Made by a program: the position numbers and the translations under genes. A DNA stretch of 64,000 bases from contig SIHP01000001.1 in the NCBI GenBank assembly GCA_004762155.1, positions 248,001 to 312,000 of the forward strand. Direction: 5' to 3'. How positions within the stretch are numbered: position 1 is the first letter of the stretch; every line of letters starts with the position of its first letter. The notes beneath the pieces were generated by a model. The model was not told the origin of the DNA. It saw nothing but the letters and a program-made list of their open reading frames with translations, and did not search any database. This stretch comes from Flavobacteriaceae bacterium. GTDB lineage: Bacteria; Bacteroidota; Bacteroidia; Flavobacteriales; Flavobacteriaceae. Shown here in pieces: positions 36,427 to 45,326 of this stretch.

Positions 36427-36930
36427 ATGATTAAGATTAAAAAAGCTGATAATTCGACTGAATTTAAAATCATAGAAAAATTAGCGACTGAAATTTTACA
36501 CGAAGTTTATGACCCATTAATTCCGGCTGAACATACCGATTATTTCTTATCGGAATTTCAATCGGAAAATGCAATTGGAAAACAAATTAAAAATGAGAAT
36601 TTTAGTTATTTTCTCTTAAATTTTGATACTAAAAATGTTGGGTATTTAGGAATTCAAAAACTGAATAAAAAACTAATTTTGAGCAAACTCTATATTTTGG
36701 AATCGTTTCGTGGGTTGAAAATCGGAAAAACAGCGTTGGAATATGTTAACGGATTTGCGACGGATAACGGAATTGAAAAAATCGAGCTAATTGTTAACCA
36801 ACATAACCAGAATACGATTGACATTTATCTGAAAAATGGATTTAAAATAGTGGAATCGATTATTAACTCGTTCCCGAATGGACATTCTGTTGAGGATTAT
36901 AAAATGGAAAAAATATTGATTGCGGAATAA
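36427..36930 (+). CDS. GNAT-family N-acetyltransferase
   Basis: The 167-residue protein has the GNAT layout: an N-terminal strand (MIKIKKADNSTEF), beta4 with LILSKLYILESFRG, the acetyl-CoA loop GLKIGKTALEYV (motif A), and motif B with NQHNQNTIDIYLKNGFKIVE. The acceptor is unknown. I start at the ATG at 36427. An in-frame extension back to 36367 would be made entirely of attC-like sequence. It is a complete, intact cassette gene with 17 bp between site B and its start. Confidence 0.88.
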   Translation: MIKIKKADNSTEFKIIEKLATEILHEVYDPLIPAEHTDYFLSEFQSENAIGKQIKNENFSYFLLNFDTKNVGYLGIQKLNKKLILSKLYILESFRGLKIGKTALEYVNGFATDNGIEKIELIVNQHNQNTIDIYLKNGFKIVESIINSFPNGHSVEDYKMEKILIAE

Positions 36931-36938
36931 AAACGATT

Positions 36939-37183
36939 TGCCAACAAGCAGGGATTTTCAATGTTGACGAAGTCGTTGCTTCTGGGTGTATAATAACCTT
37001 ATTCTGCTCTTTTGTGCTTTCTGTTTATTTGTTTAAATTTATAAAATGTAAACTTAAGACGTGTATAATTAATTGCTAGGTCACTGCTGACTTACGAACA
37101 TTCCTGCGGAATATTCTATCTGTGATTTATTTGCTAAATTAGTTGCTTATCCACGCAACTAACCATACACAACAACGTTAGGT
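36939..37183 (+). repeat. attC-like site C
   Basis: Bounded by a TGCCAAC-like core (36939-36945) and GTTAGGT (37177-37183). The right part holds the hairpin AGTTGC-TTATCCAC-GCAACT (37141-37160) followed by AACCATACACAACAACGTTAGG. The left and right halves pair only poorly, so this may be a composite of two different sites. Confidence 0.4.
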
Positions 37184-37200
37184 AGAATAAAATCAAAGAA

Positions 37201-37536
37201 ATGGATAAAATAAAAATAAAATCATTTTTAATTTCTCTTGTATTATTTGCGGTCTCATACTCCAACATAAAAGCAATGGATCAGGATACAATAACAAAAT
37301 ACTACATTGATCTTATTGAGGTGACTAAAAAAAAGTTCGATAACAAACTTGTGGAAATGAAAGAGACTGGAGGTTGGTTTTGTCAGGATACTAATATAGG
37401 AGGAATTACAGGATACAATTGCAAGGATAAACTTGGGCGAGAATATAATTATAAATGTATTGTCGAATCGAAAAAGACAGAATATAGCCTTACCAAAATA
37501 CACTTGAATCGAATAACTCTACCTAACAAAAAATAA
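37201..37536 (+). CDS. Small exported hypothetical protein (cassette gene)
   Basis: The 111-residue protein has a signal peptide (MDKIKIKSFLISLVLFAVSYSNIKA). The short mature domain contains three cysteines (WFCQDT, YNCKD, YKCIVES), probably with a disulphide. No family is recognised. It starts 17 bp after the core of site C. Its last five codons lie inside the ACCTAAC core of site D, so gene and site are tightly packed, as in integron cassettes. Likely periplasmic. Confidence 0.65.
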   Translation: MDKIKIKSFLISLVLFAVSYSNIKAMDQDTITKYYIDLIEVTKKKFDNKLVEMKETGGWFCQDTNIGGITGYNCKDKLGREYNYKCIVESKKTEYSLTKIHLNRITLPNKK

Positions 37537-37573
37537 AAAGCATTAAAACGGCTTTTTATTTGAGACGTTAGCA
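37521..37573 (+). repeat. Compact attC-like site D, also a terminator-like hairpin
   Basis: Bounded by ACCTAAC (37521-37527) and GTTAGCA (37567-37573). Between them the exact arms AATAAAAAGC and GCTTTTTATT form a 10-bp stem with a 9-nt loop. At 53 bp this is within the size range of small integron attC sites, and the T run could also terminate transcription. Confidence 0.6.
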
Positions 37574-37591
37574 GCAACTCAAAAAAAATCT

Positions 37592-38239
37592 ATGAATAAT
37601 TTATTAGAAAAATATAAGCAAGACATAGAGAAACTTGAACAGATAACAGGAAAAGTTATATTTAAAAAATTAATAAAAGAAAGAGATAAAATAAATTTAA
37701 TTTCGAAAATAAGTGAAATAAAAATAGGAAAATACTTAGTAGAAAAGTTCATTAATAACATCGAATACGAACCCATCATTGACAAAAAAACTCCTGATTG
37801 GTTAGTCAACCTAAATGAAGAAAAAATCATATTTGAAGTCTTAAAAATCAATCTTCCCAATGAAAAGTTAAATAATAAGATTGAGTCATATGAAAATGGA
37901 GAGTATTCTATTTCTTCCTCTGGAACTTCTATCGGATTGGCCTCATTAACTATCAATGATAAAAAGAAGATCGAAAACAAAGAATCAAAATACAGAAAAT
38001 TGATTGAGGAACAAGGGTATAAACTAATAATTGCAATTGATGCTTCAGATTGGGAAAAAAGAATTGATGTTTTAGATATAAAATCTTCTTTCAATTTTGA
38101 CACCCCAAATTCTGAGGACAATCAATTAATAAAAAACATAGCTGGTCTCTTGGTAATTCCATACATAGGGAATATTGAGTTTATACCGAATAAAAACAGT
38201 CAATATCAAATAAGTCGAGAGGGATTAAACATATTATAA
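37592..38239 (+). CDS. Possible PD-(D/E)XK-like protein (cassette gene)
   Basis: The 215-residue protein is soluble and lysine-rich. After two N-terminal helices (ISEIKIGKYLVEKF) it shows TPDWLVNLNEEKIIFEVLKI, which resembles the PD...E motif of restriction-endonuclease-fold proteins. The final lysine is spaced E-x-x-K instead of E-x-K, so catalysis is doubtful. The C-terminal half contains IIAIDASDWE and a conserved-looking strand LVIPYIGNIEF. No precise family is recognised. It is the last gene of the array, with 18 bp between site D and its start. Confidence 0.6.
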   Translation: MNNLLEKYKQDIEKLEQITGKVIFKKLIKERDKINLISKISEIKIGKYLVEKFINNIEYEPIIDKKTPDWLVNLNEEKIIFEVLKINLPNEKLNNKIESYENGEYSISSSGTSIGLASLTINDKKKIENKESKYRKLIEEQGYKLIIAIDASDWEKRIDVLDIKSSFNFDTPNSEDNQLIKNIAGLLVIPYIGNIEFIPNKNSQYQISREGLNIL

Positions 38240-38245
38240 AGCGGC

Positions 38246-38444
38246 TGCTAACACCGTATAAAATTAATGTGGGTTTTTATGGTTTAGCCCAAAGTTTTGG
38301 TTTCTTTACTATGTCCGCTCAAACTTATTTATTACTTTTAAGTTCGACAAAAAACAAAACTAAAAATAAGTATAAGCTCAGTGCACTCGTCGATAGGTTT
38401 TGACCTATCAACTCCCACACTGGCCTTATTCAAACCCGTTACCT
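38246..38444 (+). repeat. attC-like site E, end of the array
   Basis: Bounded by TGCTAAC (38246-38252) and a GTTACCT core (38438-38444). The outer parts pair imperfectly (AATGTGGG on the left against CCCACACT on the right), and a hairpin GATAGGTTTTGACCTATC lies inside. It is 199 bp long, like sites A and B, but more diverged. The next gene is on the opposite strand. Confidence 0.5.
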
Positions 38445-38493
38445 ATAACTATACTAACTTTAACCGCTTTACTATTGTACTGGGGTTATTTTT

Positions 38494-39372
38494 TTATTTA
38501 AACCTTACAAAAACAGGATTTTCAAAATAATAGCTTGGTGTATACACTGTTTCATTTTCAGAAAACTCATACCAAGGAGAAATAGCTTCATTTTCAAAAT
38601 TTTTAAGTACACACACATTTTGCGCTGGCGTATTTCCTTGTGCTAACACAAACATTTTCTGTCCAGATTCATTAACAATTTCATCAACAATCATTTCTAT
38701 ATGTCCAGGATAACCAGGTTGCACCAACATATCTCCTACTTGTAAATTTTTGATTTTCACTTTAGGCAATTCCGCATGTAACGATGCTGTTCCGGCATAC
38801 ATATATATTAAATTTAAGTATTTATAAAAGTTTGTTTTGGTATGATTTACAGGTGCTGTTTTATGAAAACTTACTTTATTTCCTTTAATTTTTGGTCTAA
38901 ATCCGTTTGCATAATTTTTCCACGAACAATAATGGCCAGATGTAAACTTAAAACCTATTTCATCTTTTCTATTTTGTTGCCACAAATACTCCGCTCTAAT
39001 TCGCATTAATGCATCTGCACATTGTTGTAATCCGTTTGTAGGAACTGGAACTTCTAAAATAGCATCATGCCAATGTTGTGCAACATATTCAGATCCATCA
39101 TAATTAATAATCGGACTTCCGTAAACTTTCAATTTATAATTCCGTAAATATTCTTGAAATGAGTTTTTCGGATATGAAACTCTAGTATATCCTTTTGGCA
39201 CCAAAATACGTGTGCGTATAGAATCTCCTTCCTTTTTAATGTGATTTGGACTGCCAATACTATTTGTTACAGCACCTTTAATTTGGTTTGTTATATTTTT
39301 ACCTTTCGGATTTAATCTGATAACGATAACCAAAAGTATAATAGCCGAAAAGAGAAGTATTGTTTTTTTCAT
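38494..39372 (-). CDS. DUF4846 protein
   Basis: The 292-residue protein has one N-terminal hydrophobic segment (TILLFSAIILLVIVIRL), a signal anchor or signal peptide. The DUF4846 domain follows: LVPKGYTRVSYPKNSFQEYL, then QQCADALMRIRAEYLW, FTSGHYCSWKNYANG and a C-terminal GDMLVQPGYPGHIEMIVDE. The late PGYPGHIEMI segment resembles NlpC/P60-like folds, so a papain-like activity is possible but unproven. It lies immediately beyond the cassette array and converges with it. Confidence 0.88.
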   Translation of the reverse strand: MKKTILLFSAIILLVIVIRLNPKGKNITNQIKGAVTNSIGSPNHIKKEGDSIRTRILVPKGYTRVSYPKNSFQEYLRNYKLKVYGSPIINYDGSEYVAQHWHDAILEVPVPTNGLQQCADALMRIRAEYLWQQNRKDEIGFKFTSGHYCSWKNYANGFRPKIKGNKVSFHKTAPVNHTKTNFYKYLNLIYMYAGTASLHAELPKVKIKNLQVGDMLVQPGYPGHIEMIVDEIVNESGQKMFVLAQGNTPAQNVCVLKNFENEAISPWYEFSENETVYTPSYYFENPVFVRFK

Positions 39373-39485
39373 AGTAATAGTTTCCTTAAAGAAACGAATT
39401 TTTATTATTTTTATTGAAGGATTTTGCTTTTATCTATTTATCAAAAATTTGTAAAACAATTTCACTAATCAATTCAATAAATAAA

Positions 39486-39995
39486 ATGGATAACTTTTCT
39501 AATATTAGGTTTGGTTCTCGTAGAGAAGGAATTTTTTATAAATTAAATAAAAAAGAGTATGAATTATGGTCTACTTATGTTAATGGAATAAGAATTAATA
39601 TTGACGATTTAACAGAAACAGATTTAAATGAAAATCAAAAGACTAAAATTTTTACAGAAATAATTCAATTTATTAAGATAAAAGACAATGAAAAACCAAT
39701 AATCTGCTATAATTCAGATGGAAAAGATGCTAAATTGTGGCAAAAACTTACAGCTATATTTAGTTCAGAAATTAAAAATGTTGAAATAAGTACTGTTGAA
39801 GAAAATAATATTAACCTCTATAAAATGATGTCAGAGGATTTAAAAACTGGATTAGCTGAAATAAATATTAGAGGTTTAAAAATAAAAACTGTTAAGGATT
39901 TAGACAAACATTGGAATAAAATAAAATTTGTAAAAGTTGGCGAATCAAATGAAACAGTCTCTTTTTGGGATAAATTAAAAGCAAAACTAAATTAA
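39486..39995 (+). CDS. Hypothetical soluble protein
   Basis: The 169-residue protein (MDNFSNIRFGSRREGIFY...) has no signal peptide, membrane helix or motif that I recognise. It alternates strands and helices and ends in a basic segment (WDKLKAKLN). I start at the ATG at 39486 rather than a TTG at 39414, because the upstream extension has no family-like features and the ATG has an AT-rich leader typical of this genome. Function unknown. Confidence 0.6.
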   Translation: MDNFSNIRFGSRREGIFYKLNKKEYELWSTYVNGIRINIDDLTETDLNENQKTKIFTEIIQFIKIKDNEKPIICYNSDGKDAKLWQKLTAIFSSEIKNVEISTVEENNINLYKMMSEDLKTGLAEINIRGLKIKTVKDLDKHWNKIKFVKVGESNETVSFWDKLKAKLN

Positions 39996-40088
39996 AAATA
40001 CTCTAGTCTGATTTCCCCAAAGAAAAACCATACACAAATAGCAATCTTTCTCTATTAAAACGGTACAATTATTGTTTAAAAAATCATC

Positions 40089-41039
40089 ATGAAATCATTA
40101 TTCCTCACATTATTTATCTCATTCAGTATTTTCAGTCAAGATTTTTCTAAAATTAAAGAAAAAACAAATACCTATTCTGGATTATTAACAGCTGAACAAT
40201 TATCAAAAAAAATTGCAACAGACTTTTCTTCCGAAACAGATAAAGTAAAAGCTTTATTTTCTTGGATGACAAAAAACATTCGGTATGATTTAGAAGAGTA
40301 TTACAATCCAAAAAACAAAACAACTAGTTTTAGATACAGAACTATTGAAGAAAAAAATAAGATTTTACAAGGCATAAAAGACAAAACCGTTAATGAAACA
40401 TTACAAACTAGAAAAGGTGTTTGCGAAGGTTATGCACAAACTTTTGCTAAAGTTTGTAATTTATTAAATATAGAAAATGAAGTTATCTCTGGTTATGCAA
40501 GAGCTTCTTATAACGATATTGGAAAACCAATACAACAAGCAAATCATGCTTGGAATGCGGTAAAAATAAATAACAAATGGATGTATATTGACGCCACTTG
40601 GGGCGCTGGATACCAAAACAACGGAAAATGGTATAGAGAGTTTAAACCTTACTTTTTTAATATGAAAAAAGAAACGTATTTTAAATCTCACTTACCAGAA
40701 AATACTTCTTGGGTTCTTAAAGTTGGTAGAATTGACAAAAAAACGTTTTACAATCAACCGATTTATTCTCATCGTTTTTTAGATACAAATTACAAACTTA
40801 TTTCTACAAATTCTGGTTTCTTAAAAAAAGATAAAAACGGAAAAATCTCTATTTCTTTAAAAAATGTAACTCCAAATCAAAAAATTCACTTTGGTTTTTT
40901 AGGTGAACAGTTTGCTAAAGAAGCTGAAATCACCACCAAAAATGGAATTACTACAGCTTCTATTTCGCCTCCAAGAAATGCTAAACAAGTTTTTTTGATG
41001 ATTGATATTGAGGTGATGATTACTTTTAAAGTTATTTAA
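40089..41039 (+). CDS. Secreted transglutaminase-like protein
   Basis: The 316-residue protein has a signal peptide (MKSLFLTLFISFSIFSQ) and a transglutaminase-like papain-fold core. The catalytic triad is visible as C112 in RKGVCEGYA, H153 in NHAWNAV and D168 in YIDATWGAG. Bacterial members act as proteases or peptidases, and a few cross-link. The remaining C-terminus is a beta-rich domain of about 100 residues. Probably periplasmic; substrate unknown. It is followed by a very strong terminator. Confidence 0.92.
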   Translation: MKSLFLTLFISFSIFSQDFSKIKEKTNTYSGLLTAEQLSKKIATDFSSETDKVKALFSWMTKNIRYDLEEYYNPKNKTTSFRYRTIEEKNKILQGIKDKTVNETLQTRKGVCEGYAQTFAKVCNLLNIENEVISGYARASYNDIGKPIQQANHAWNAVKINNKWMYIDATWGAGYQNNGKWYREFKPYFFNMKKETYFKSHLPENTSWVLKVGRIDKKTFYNQPIYSHRFLDTNYKLISTNSGFLKKDKNGKISISLKNVTPNQKIHFGFLGEQFAKEAEITTKNGITTASISPPRNAKQVFLMIDIEVMITFKVI

Positions 41040-41041
41040 GT

Positions 41042-41074
41042 TGAAAACTCAGGGTTTAAAACCCTGAGTTTTCA
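41042..41074. terminator. Strong terminator, near-perfect palindrome
   Basis: The 15-bp arms GAAAACTCAGGGTTT and AAACCCTGAGTTTTC flank a single A and follow 3 bp after the transglutaminase stop codon. They are stable and symmetric, so the site may work in both directions. Confidence 0.85.
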
Positions 41075-41195
41075 TTTGTAAAGAGGTTTAAAAAATAACC
41101 GCCAAACACTTGTACCTATAATAAAACACTAATTTTTTCAAACTCTCTCTAATAACTAGCTAGAGGTAGTTTATTAATGAGCTATTTTTATAATA

Positions 41196-41618
41196 CTACA
41201 ATTCTGCTATTTCATATGTTAATTCATATTCAACTTCTTCTCCTTCAATTTTCATACCTACTGTAATTTGTGCAGTTAATGGAGCATCGTTAGAAACAAT
41301 AGTAGTCCCTAAAAAATCATCTTTAATAGGTTTGTCAGGATTATCTGAATCATATATTGAAATCCTTAAATCTTCATCAAGATCAAAAGTAAGCTTTTTA
41401 CCATTTATGATGTCGCCACTATCTAATTCAGATTCTGGTTGAAATTTAACAAGTTCTCCATTTTTTAAACCCCAACTATTTTTATTATCTGGTTTAGTTG
41501 GTATTGTTATTTTAGTACCTTCTTTATTAACTATTTCTACTACGAAATAAACATCTTGATCTCCTGTTCCTCCTGATGATTTTAAACGTTTTAACTGTAA
41601 TAATTGTAAAGTTTTCAT
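41196..41618 (-). CDS. C2-like beta-sandwich protein (hypothetical)
   Basis: The 140-residue protein lacks a signal peptide. After a basic, leucine-rich start (MKTLQLLQLKRLKSSGG) it forms a beta-rich domain with DEDLRISIYDSDNPDKPIKD and DDFLGTTIV, the pattern of C2 domains (strand, DxD loop, DDFLG strand). C2 domains bind calcium, membranes or other proteins. Several Asp residues in the right loops favour calcium binding, but the assignment is by pattern only. It diverges from the 194-residue gene at 42023. Confidence 0.6.
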   Translation of the reverse strand: MKTLQLLQLKRLKSSGGTGDQDVYFVVEIVNKEGTKITIPTKPDNKNSWGLKNGELVKFQPESELDSGDIINGKKLTFDLDEDLRISIYDSDNPDKPIKDDFLGTTIVSNDAPLTAQITVGMKIEGEEVEYELTYEIAEL

Positions 41619-42022
41619 ATCTGATAAGTTTAATTTACCTACTCTATTGATTTTAGGCTTTTCGGTTTTCGCCTTGTTTGATAAGTCAAATCTCTAATAA
41701 TTGTTACTTAAACAGAAATGGAATGAGTGAATGGAAGCAAGTTTTGAGTGGAATACTTAAAAAAATGAGTGAGTCTATTTTTTAATTCTATTTATAAAAA
41801 CAGAATTAATTACAAAAAGAAAAAAGATATTAATTACAACAATTAACCAATTTTCTTTATACTCTTTTTAATTACACTAGTACCTATTTAAACTACGATT
41901 AGAGTTTTTTCCTTAAATAAAAATACATCCGTAATTATCTTTATACTAAATAAAACATATATAATATTTTAAGCTATTATTAATAGCTCAGAAAAAATAT
42001 AACTAACTAATAATCAAAAGAA
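41619..42022. other. Intergenic region between divergent genes
   Basis: About 400 bp of AT-rich DNA separates the divergent C2-like and 194-residue genes. It must contain their promoters. I see no ORF longer than 20 codons with a good start, no transposon remnant and only a weak inverted repeat (41786-41809). Confidence 0.5.
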
Positions 42023-42607
42023 ATGACTACTACTAATACTCGTAAGTTAAAATATATTGTTAAAAATGAAATCTTAACAGAAGCTATTGAAAATTGTGAT
42101 TTTTATTTACATTATAATAATGAAAAATTTATTTTATCTGATGGCTTTATGGAAGATCTTAACATACCTGAAATGAATACTTTTATATCAGGAGAATCAT
42201 TACATATGATACTTAAAAATAGTTCCATATCAAATCTTAATCGTGTCTATTATAAAAAAATTACCATTAAAAATGTAACAAAACCTGAGCTTTTCAATAA
42301 TAAACCTACCTCTAAATATGGTGTTTTAGGAGATATTTTTTCTGCTGATGAAAACCCAGATTGGTGTTTTGATAAAAATAATGACGATGAAATTGTTTTT
42401 GTAAATAATTTTAAGAACAATGAAACTGTTAATTTTTGTGATTTAAAGATTAAAAACAATATTGATTTTGATTATTTAAAAAAGCAAGATGGAAAACAGG
42501 TGTTTTACCTTTCTTATACTATTCAATATTTTTTTAGAGTAAGTGATGAAATTGAATCTAAAATATGTGTATTTGACCCTTTAATTAGAATTACTAATGG
42601 AGCTTAA
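42023..42607 (+). CDS. Hypothetical soluble protein
   Basis: The 194-residue acidic protein (MTTTNTRKLKYIVKNEILTE...) has no signal peptide or membrane helix. It is strand-rich, with a long polar middle (GDIFSADENPDWCFDKNNDDEIVFV) and an ending suited to a beta-sandwich (VFYLSYTIQYFFRVSDEIES). No family is recognised. It pairs with the divergent C2-like gene. Both look like cytoplasmic or non-classically exported beta proteins, but there is no direct link. Confidence 0.65.
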   Translation: MTTTNTRKLKYIVKNEILTEAIENCDFYLHYNNEKFILSDGFMEDLNIPEMNTFISGESLHMILKNSSISNLNRVYYKKITIKNVTKPELFNNKPTSKYGVLGDIFSADENPDWCFDKNNDDEIVFVNNFKNNETVNFCDLKIKNNIDFDYLKKQDGKQVFYLSYTIQYFFRVSDEIESKICVFDPLIRITNGA

Positions 42608-42719
42608 TAATTATTGATTAAAAAATAAAGGTATTTACTTTTTTAGATAAGGAAAAAAGGTACTCTAAACATCTCATCGGGTTATTAAACTCTAATTAAA
42701 CATATAATAATTACCTCTA

Positions 42720-44525
42720 ATGGAAACTAAAAGCAACTTCACATTAAAACTTAATTATTATGTATATTTTTCTGTTTTATTTTGTTTTGTTTTTTCTTCT
42801 TTAAAAGGACAAGATATTCGTAAATCAGATAGCTTACTTCTTATTCTAAAACAAAAAGAAACTTCTAAAAAAGAAAGAATACAATTATTAAATAAGCTAG
42901 CGCATCATCACCCAAAAAACGATACTGCTTTATTTATTTTAAAAGAAGCTTTACAATTATCTAAAGAAATTAAAAACGCTGTTTTAGAGGCAAAATCATG
43001 GGAAGAAATAGTATATGTTGAAAAAAGGTTAGGAAACAATATAAACTCTTTAAATGCAGCTTTTAAAGCCTTAACCATTTACGAAAATTTATCTTTAAAA
43101 AAAGAACAAGGAGCTTCATATGCTCAAATAGCTGCACATTATACTACAGAAAAAGAGTATACTACTGCTATTTTTTATTTAGAAAAAGCAAAAGCTATCT
43201 ACTCACATTCAAAAGATCGCTTTAAAGAAGTTTTGACTTTACTTAATTTAGGTGAATTGTACCGATTGTCTGAAAATCTAGAAAAATCAGAAACTATTTT
43301 TTTAGAAATTCTAGTATTTAATAAAGATGAAAAAGAGATTAAAGCTTACGCTCTAGGCAATTTAGGAATGGTATATAATACTAAAAACAAACTAGATTTA
43401 GCTATTAAAAATTTAACTAAAGCTATAAAAATTTTAACCGCTTTAGGAGACACTTATGCTTCTTCTATTTACCTTATAGAATTGGGTAATGTATACGAAA
43501 AGCAAAAAAAAACAGCGTTAACTGAACAAAAATTTACAGAAGCCTTTGAGTTAGCAAAAGTTTATAATTTTAAAGAACAAATTCGTGATTTTAGCAAACA
43601 ACTTGCAACCTTTTATAAAAAAGAAAAACAATTTAAAAAAGCATTTGCATACCAAGAACTCTTTCAAAAATATCAAGATAGTTTGGTTAACAAAAAGAAT
43701 ATTCAAAAAATTGAACAAATAAAATCTAAATATATAGTAGACAAAAAAGAAACTGAAATAAGCTTGTTAAATACCATTAATAACAATCAAAAAAAAACAG
43801 TTATAGGATTAATTTTAGGATCATTTATATTATTAATACTTTCTTATTTATTATATGTTGGAAATAAAAAAACAAAAAGAGCAAATGAATTATTAATCAT
43901 TCAAAAAAACATTATTTCTAAAAAGGAGCAAGAAAAAGCAATACTATTAAAAGAATTAAATCATAGAACAAAAAACAATTTACAAATGATTTCTAGTTTA
44001 CTAAACTTACAAAGCGATAAGCTTACTGGACATCCTGCTAAAGAAGCTATTTTATCCGGTAAACATAGAGTTGACGCTTTGTCTTTAGTCCATAGGAAAC
44101 TTTACCAAGATGGTGTTGATAGTAAAATTAAAATAAAAGAATATATAGAAGAATTGGTTTTAGACCTTTTTTATGGATACAATGTAAACTTTTCTCCTAA
44201 GTTAATTATTGATGATGTTAGTGTTACCATTGACACAGCAGTTCCGTTGGCATTAATAATTAATGAATTAATTATTAATGCTCTCAAATACGCATACATC
44301 GATATTAAAAAGCCTGAATTAGAAATTATTATAAATAAAAAGAAAGACAATTATATATCTATAGATATTAAAGATAATGGTGTTGGTTTTAATCAAAAAA
44401 CTCATAAAAAGCAACACTCTTTTGGTTTAAAGCTTTTAAACTCTCTAATACAACAACTAAATGGCTCTATTCAACAAGTTGTAACTAGCGGAACACATTG
44501 GAAAATTGAAATACAAACAACATAA
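42720..44525 (+). CDS. TPR-containing sensor histidine kinase (HisKA_2 type)
   Basis: The 601-residue protein has a signal peptide, then about six tetratricopeptide repeats (residues 60-330), which would form a periplasmic sensor. One membrane helix follows (VIGLILGSFILLILSYLLYV, about 361-380), then a HisKA_2 dimerisation region with phospho-acceptor H415 in KELNHRTKNNLQMISSLLNL. The C-terminal HATPase has NELIINALKYAY and IDIKDNGVGF. The LytTR response regulator 16 bp downstream is its probable partner. Confidence 0.93.
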   Translation: METKSNFTLKLNYYVYFSVLFCFVFSSLKGQDIRKSDSLLLILKQKETSKKERIQLLNKLAHHHPKNDTALFILKEALQLSKEIKNAVLEAKSWEEIVYVEKRLGNNINSLNAAFKALTIYENLSLKKEQGASYAQIAAHYTTEKEYTTAIFYLEKAKAIYSHSKDRFKEVLTLLNLGELYRLSENLEKSETIFLEILVFNKDEKEIKAYALGNLGMVYNTKNKLDLAIKNLTKAIKILTALGDTYASSIYLIELGNVYEKQKKTALTEQKFTEAFELAKVYNFKEQIRDFSKQLATFYKKEKQFKKAFAYQELFQKYQDSLVNKKNIQKIEQIKSKYIVDKKETEISLLNTINNNQKKTVIGLILGSFILLILSYLLYVGNKKTKRANELLIIQKNIISKKEQEKAILLKELNHRTKNNLQMISSLLNLQSDKLTGHPAKEAILSGKHRVDALSLVHRKLYQDGVDSKIKIKEYIEELVLDLFYGYNVNFSPKLIIDDVSVTIDTAVPLALIINELIINALKYAYIDIKKPELEIIINKKKDNYISIDIKDNGVGFNQKTHKKQHSFGLKLLNSLIQQLNGSIQQVVTSGTHWKIEIQTT

Positions 44526-44541
44526 TATTTAATTTTAAAAT

Positions 44542-45309
44542 ATGGAACACCTAAAAACAAAAGTTAAAATTTTTATTGTTGAAGATGAAATTATTTTAGC
44601 TGAAGATATTAAATATAGACTTCAAAAAATGGGATATGAAGTTGTTGGAATAGCATCTACAGCTTTAGATGCTTTAAAAACAATAGCCAAAAACATCGAT
44701 ATTAATATTATTCTTTTAGACATTACCATTAAAGGAGATTTAGATGGAATAGAATTGGCCACACTTATAAAATCTAAATACAATATTCCTTTTATATTTT
44801 TAACATCAAATGCAAGTACAACTATTGTTGAACGTGCAAAAAAAACAAATCCCTATGCTTATATTTTAAAACCTTTTAATGATAGGCAAATAAGTATCGC
44901 TCTTGAATTAGCCTTAGTTAATTTTCAAAACAAAACACCTAACAAAATATTCTCTGACAAAGACTATAAAACAGAGAAGAACAATGTTTTACAAATACAA
45001 GACAGTTTGTTTCTTAAAAAAGAACAACATTTTGAACGTGTTTCTTTTAAAGATATTTTGCTTTTACAAGCAGATAGTAATTACTGTAATATTTTTACTA
45101 CTTCCAAAAAATTTATTTATTCTACAGTTTTAAAAAATATTGAAAAACAATTACCTTCTAATCAGTTTTTAAGAGTACATAGAAGTTATGTTGTTAATAT
45201 TAATAAAGTAAGCGGATTTGAAGGTAATTTACTTTTTATAGGCGAAAAAAAAATCCCGATTAGTAAAAGTCATAAAGAAATTGTTTTTAAATTATTTAAT
45301 ACTTTATAA
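44542..45309 (+). CDS. LytTR-family response regulator
   Basis: The 255-residue protein has a receiver domain (acidic pair E14/D15, phospho-acceptor D60 in IILLDITIKG, T88 in FLTSN, K in YILKPFN) and a C-terminal LytTR DNA-binding domain (FKDILLLQADSNYCNIFTTS..., FLRVHRSYVVNINKVSGFEG). It binds DNA after phosphorylation by the TPR histidine kinase encoded 16 bp upstream. Target genes cannot be told from this window. Confidence 0.94.
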   Translation: MEHLKTKVKIFIVEDEIILAEDIKYRLQKMGYEVVGIASTALDALKTIAKNIDINIILLDITIKGDLDGIELATLIKSKYNIPFIFLTSNASTTIVERAKKTNPYAYILKPFNDRQISIALELALVNFQNKTPNKIFSDKDYKTEKNNVLQIQDSLFLKKEQHFERVSFKDILLLQADSNYCNIFTTSKKFIYSTVLKNIEKQLPSNQFLRVHRSYVVNINKVSGFEGNLLFIGEKKIPISKSHKEIVFKLFNTL

Positions 45310-45326
45310 CTCTTTTTTCACTTCAC

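Noticed and set aside
37579..38121. 180-codon minus-strand ORF opposite the cassette gene at 37592
   Set aside because: Its product is a Phe/Ser/Leu-rich shadow of an Asn/Lys-rich gene, without start context. The + frame sits correctly between two attC-like sites.
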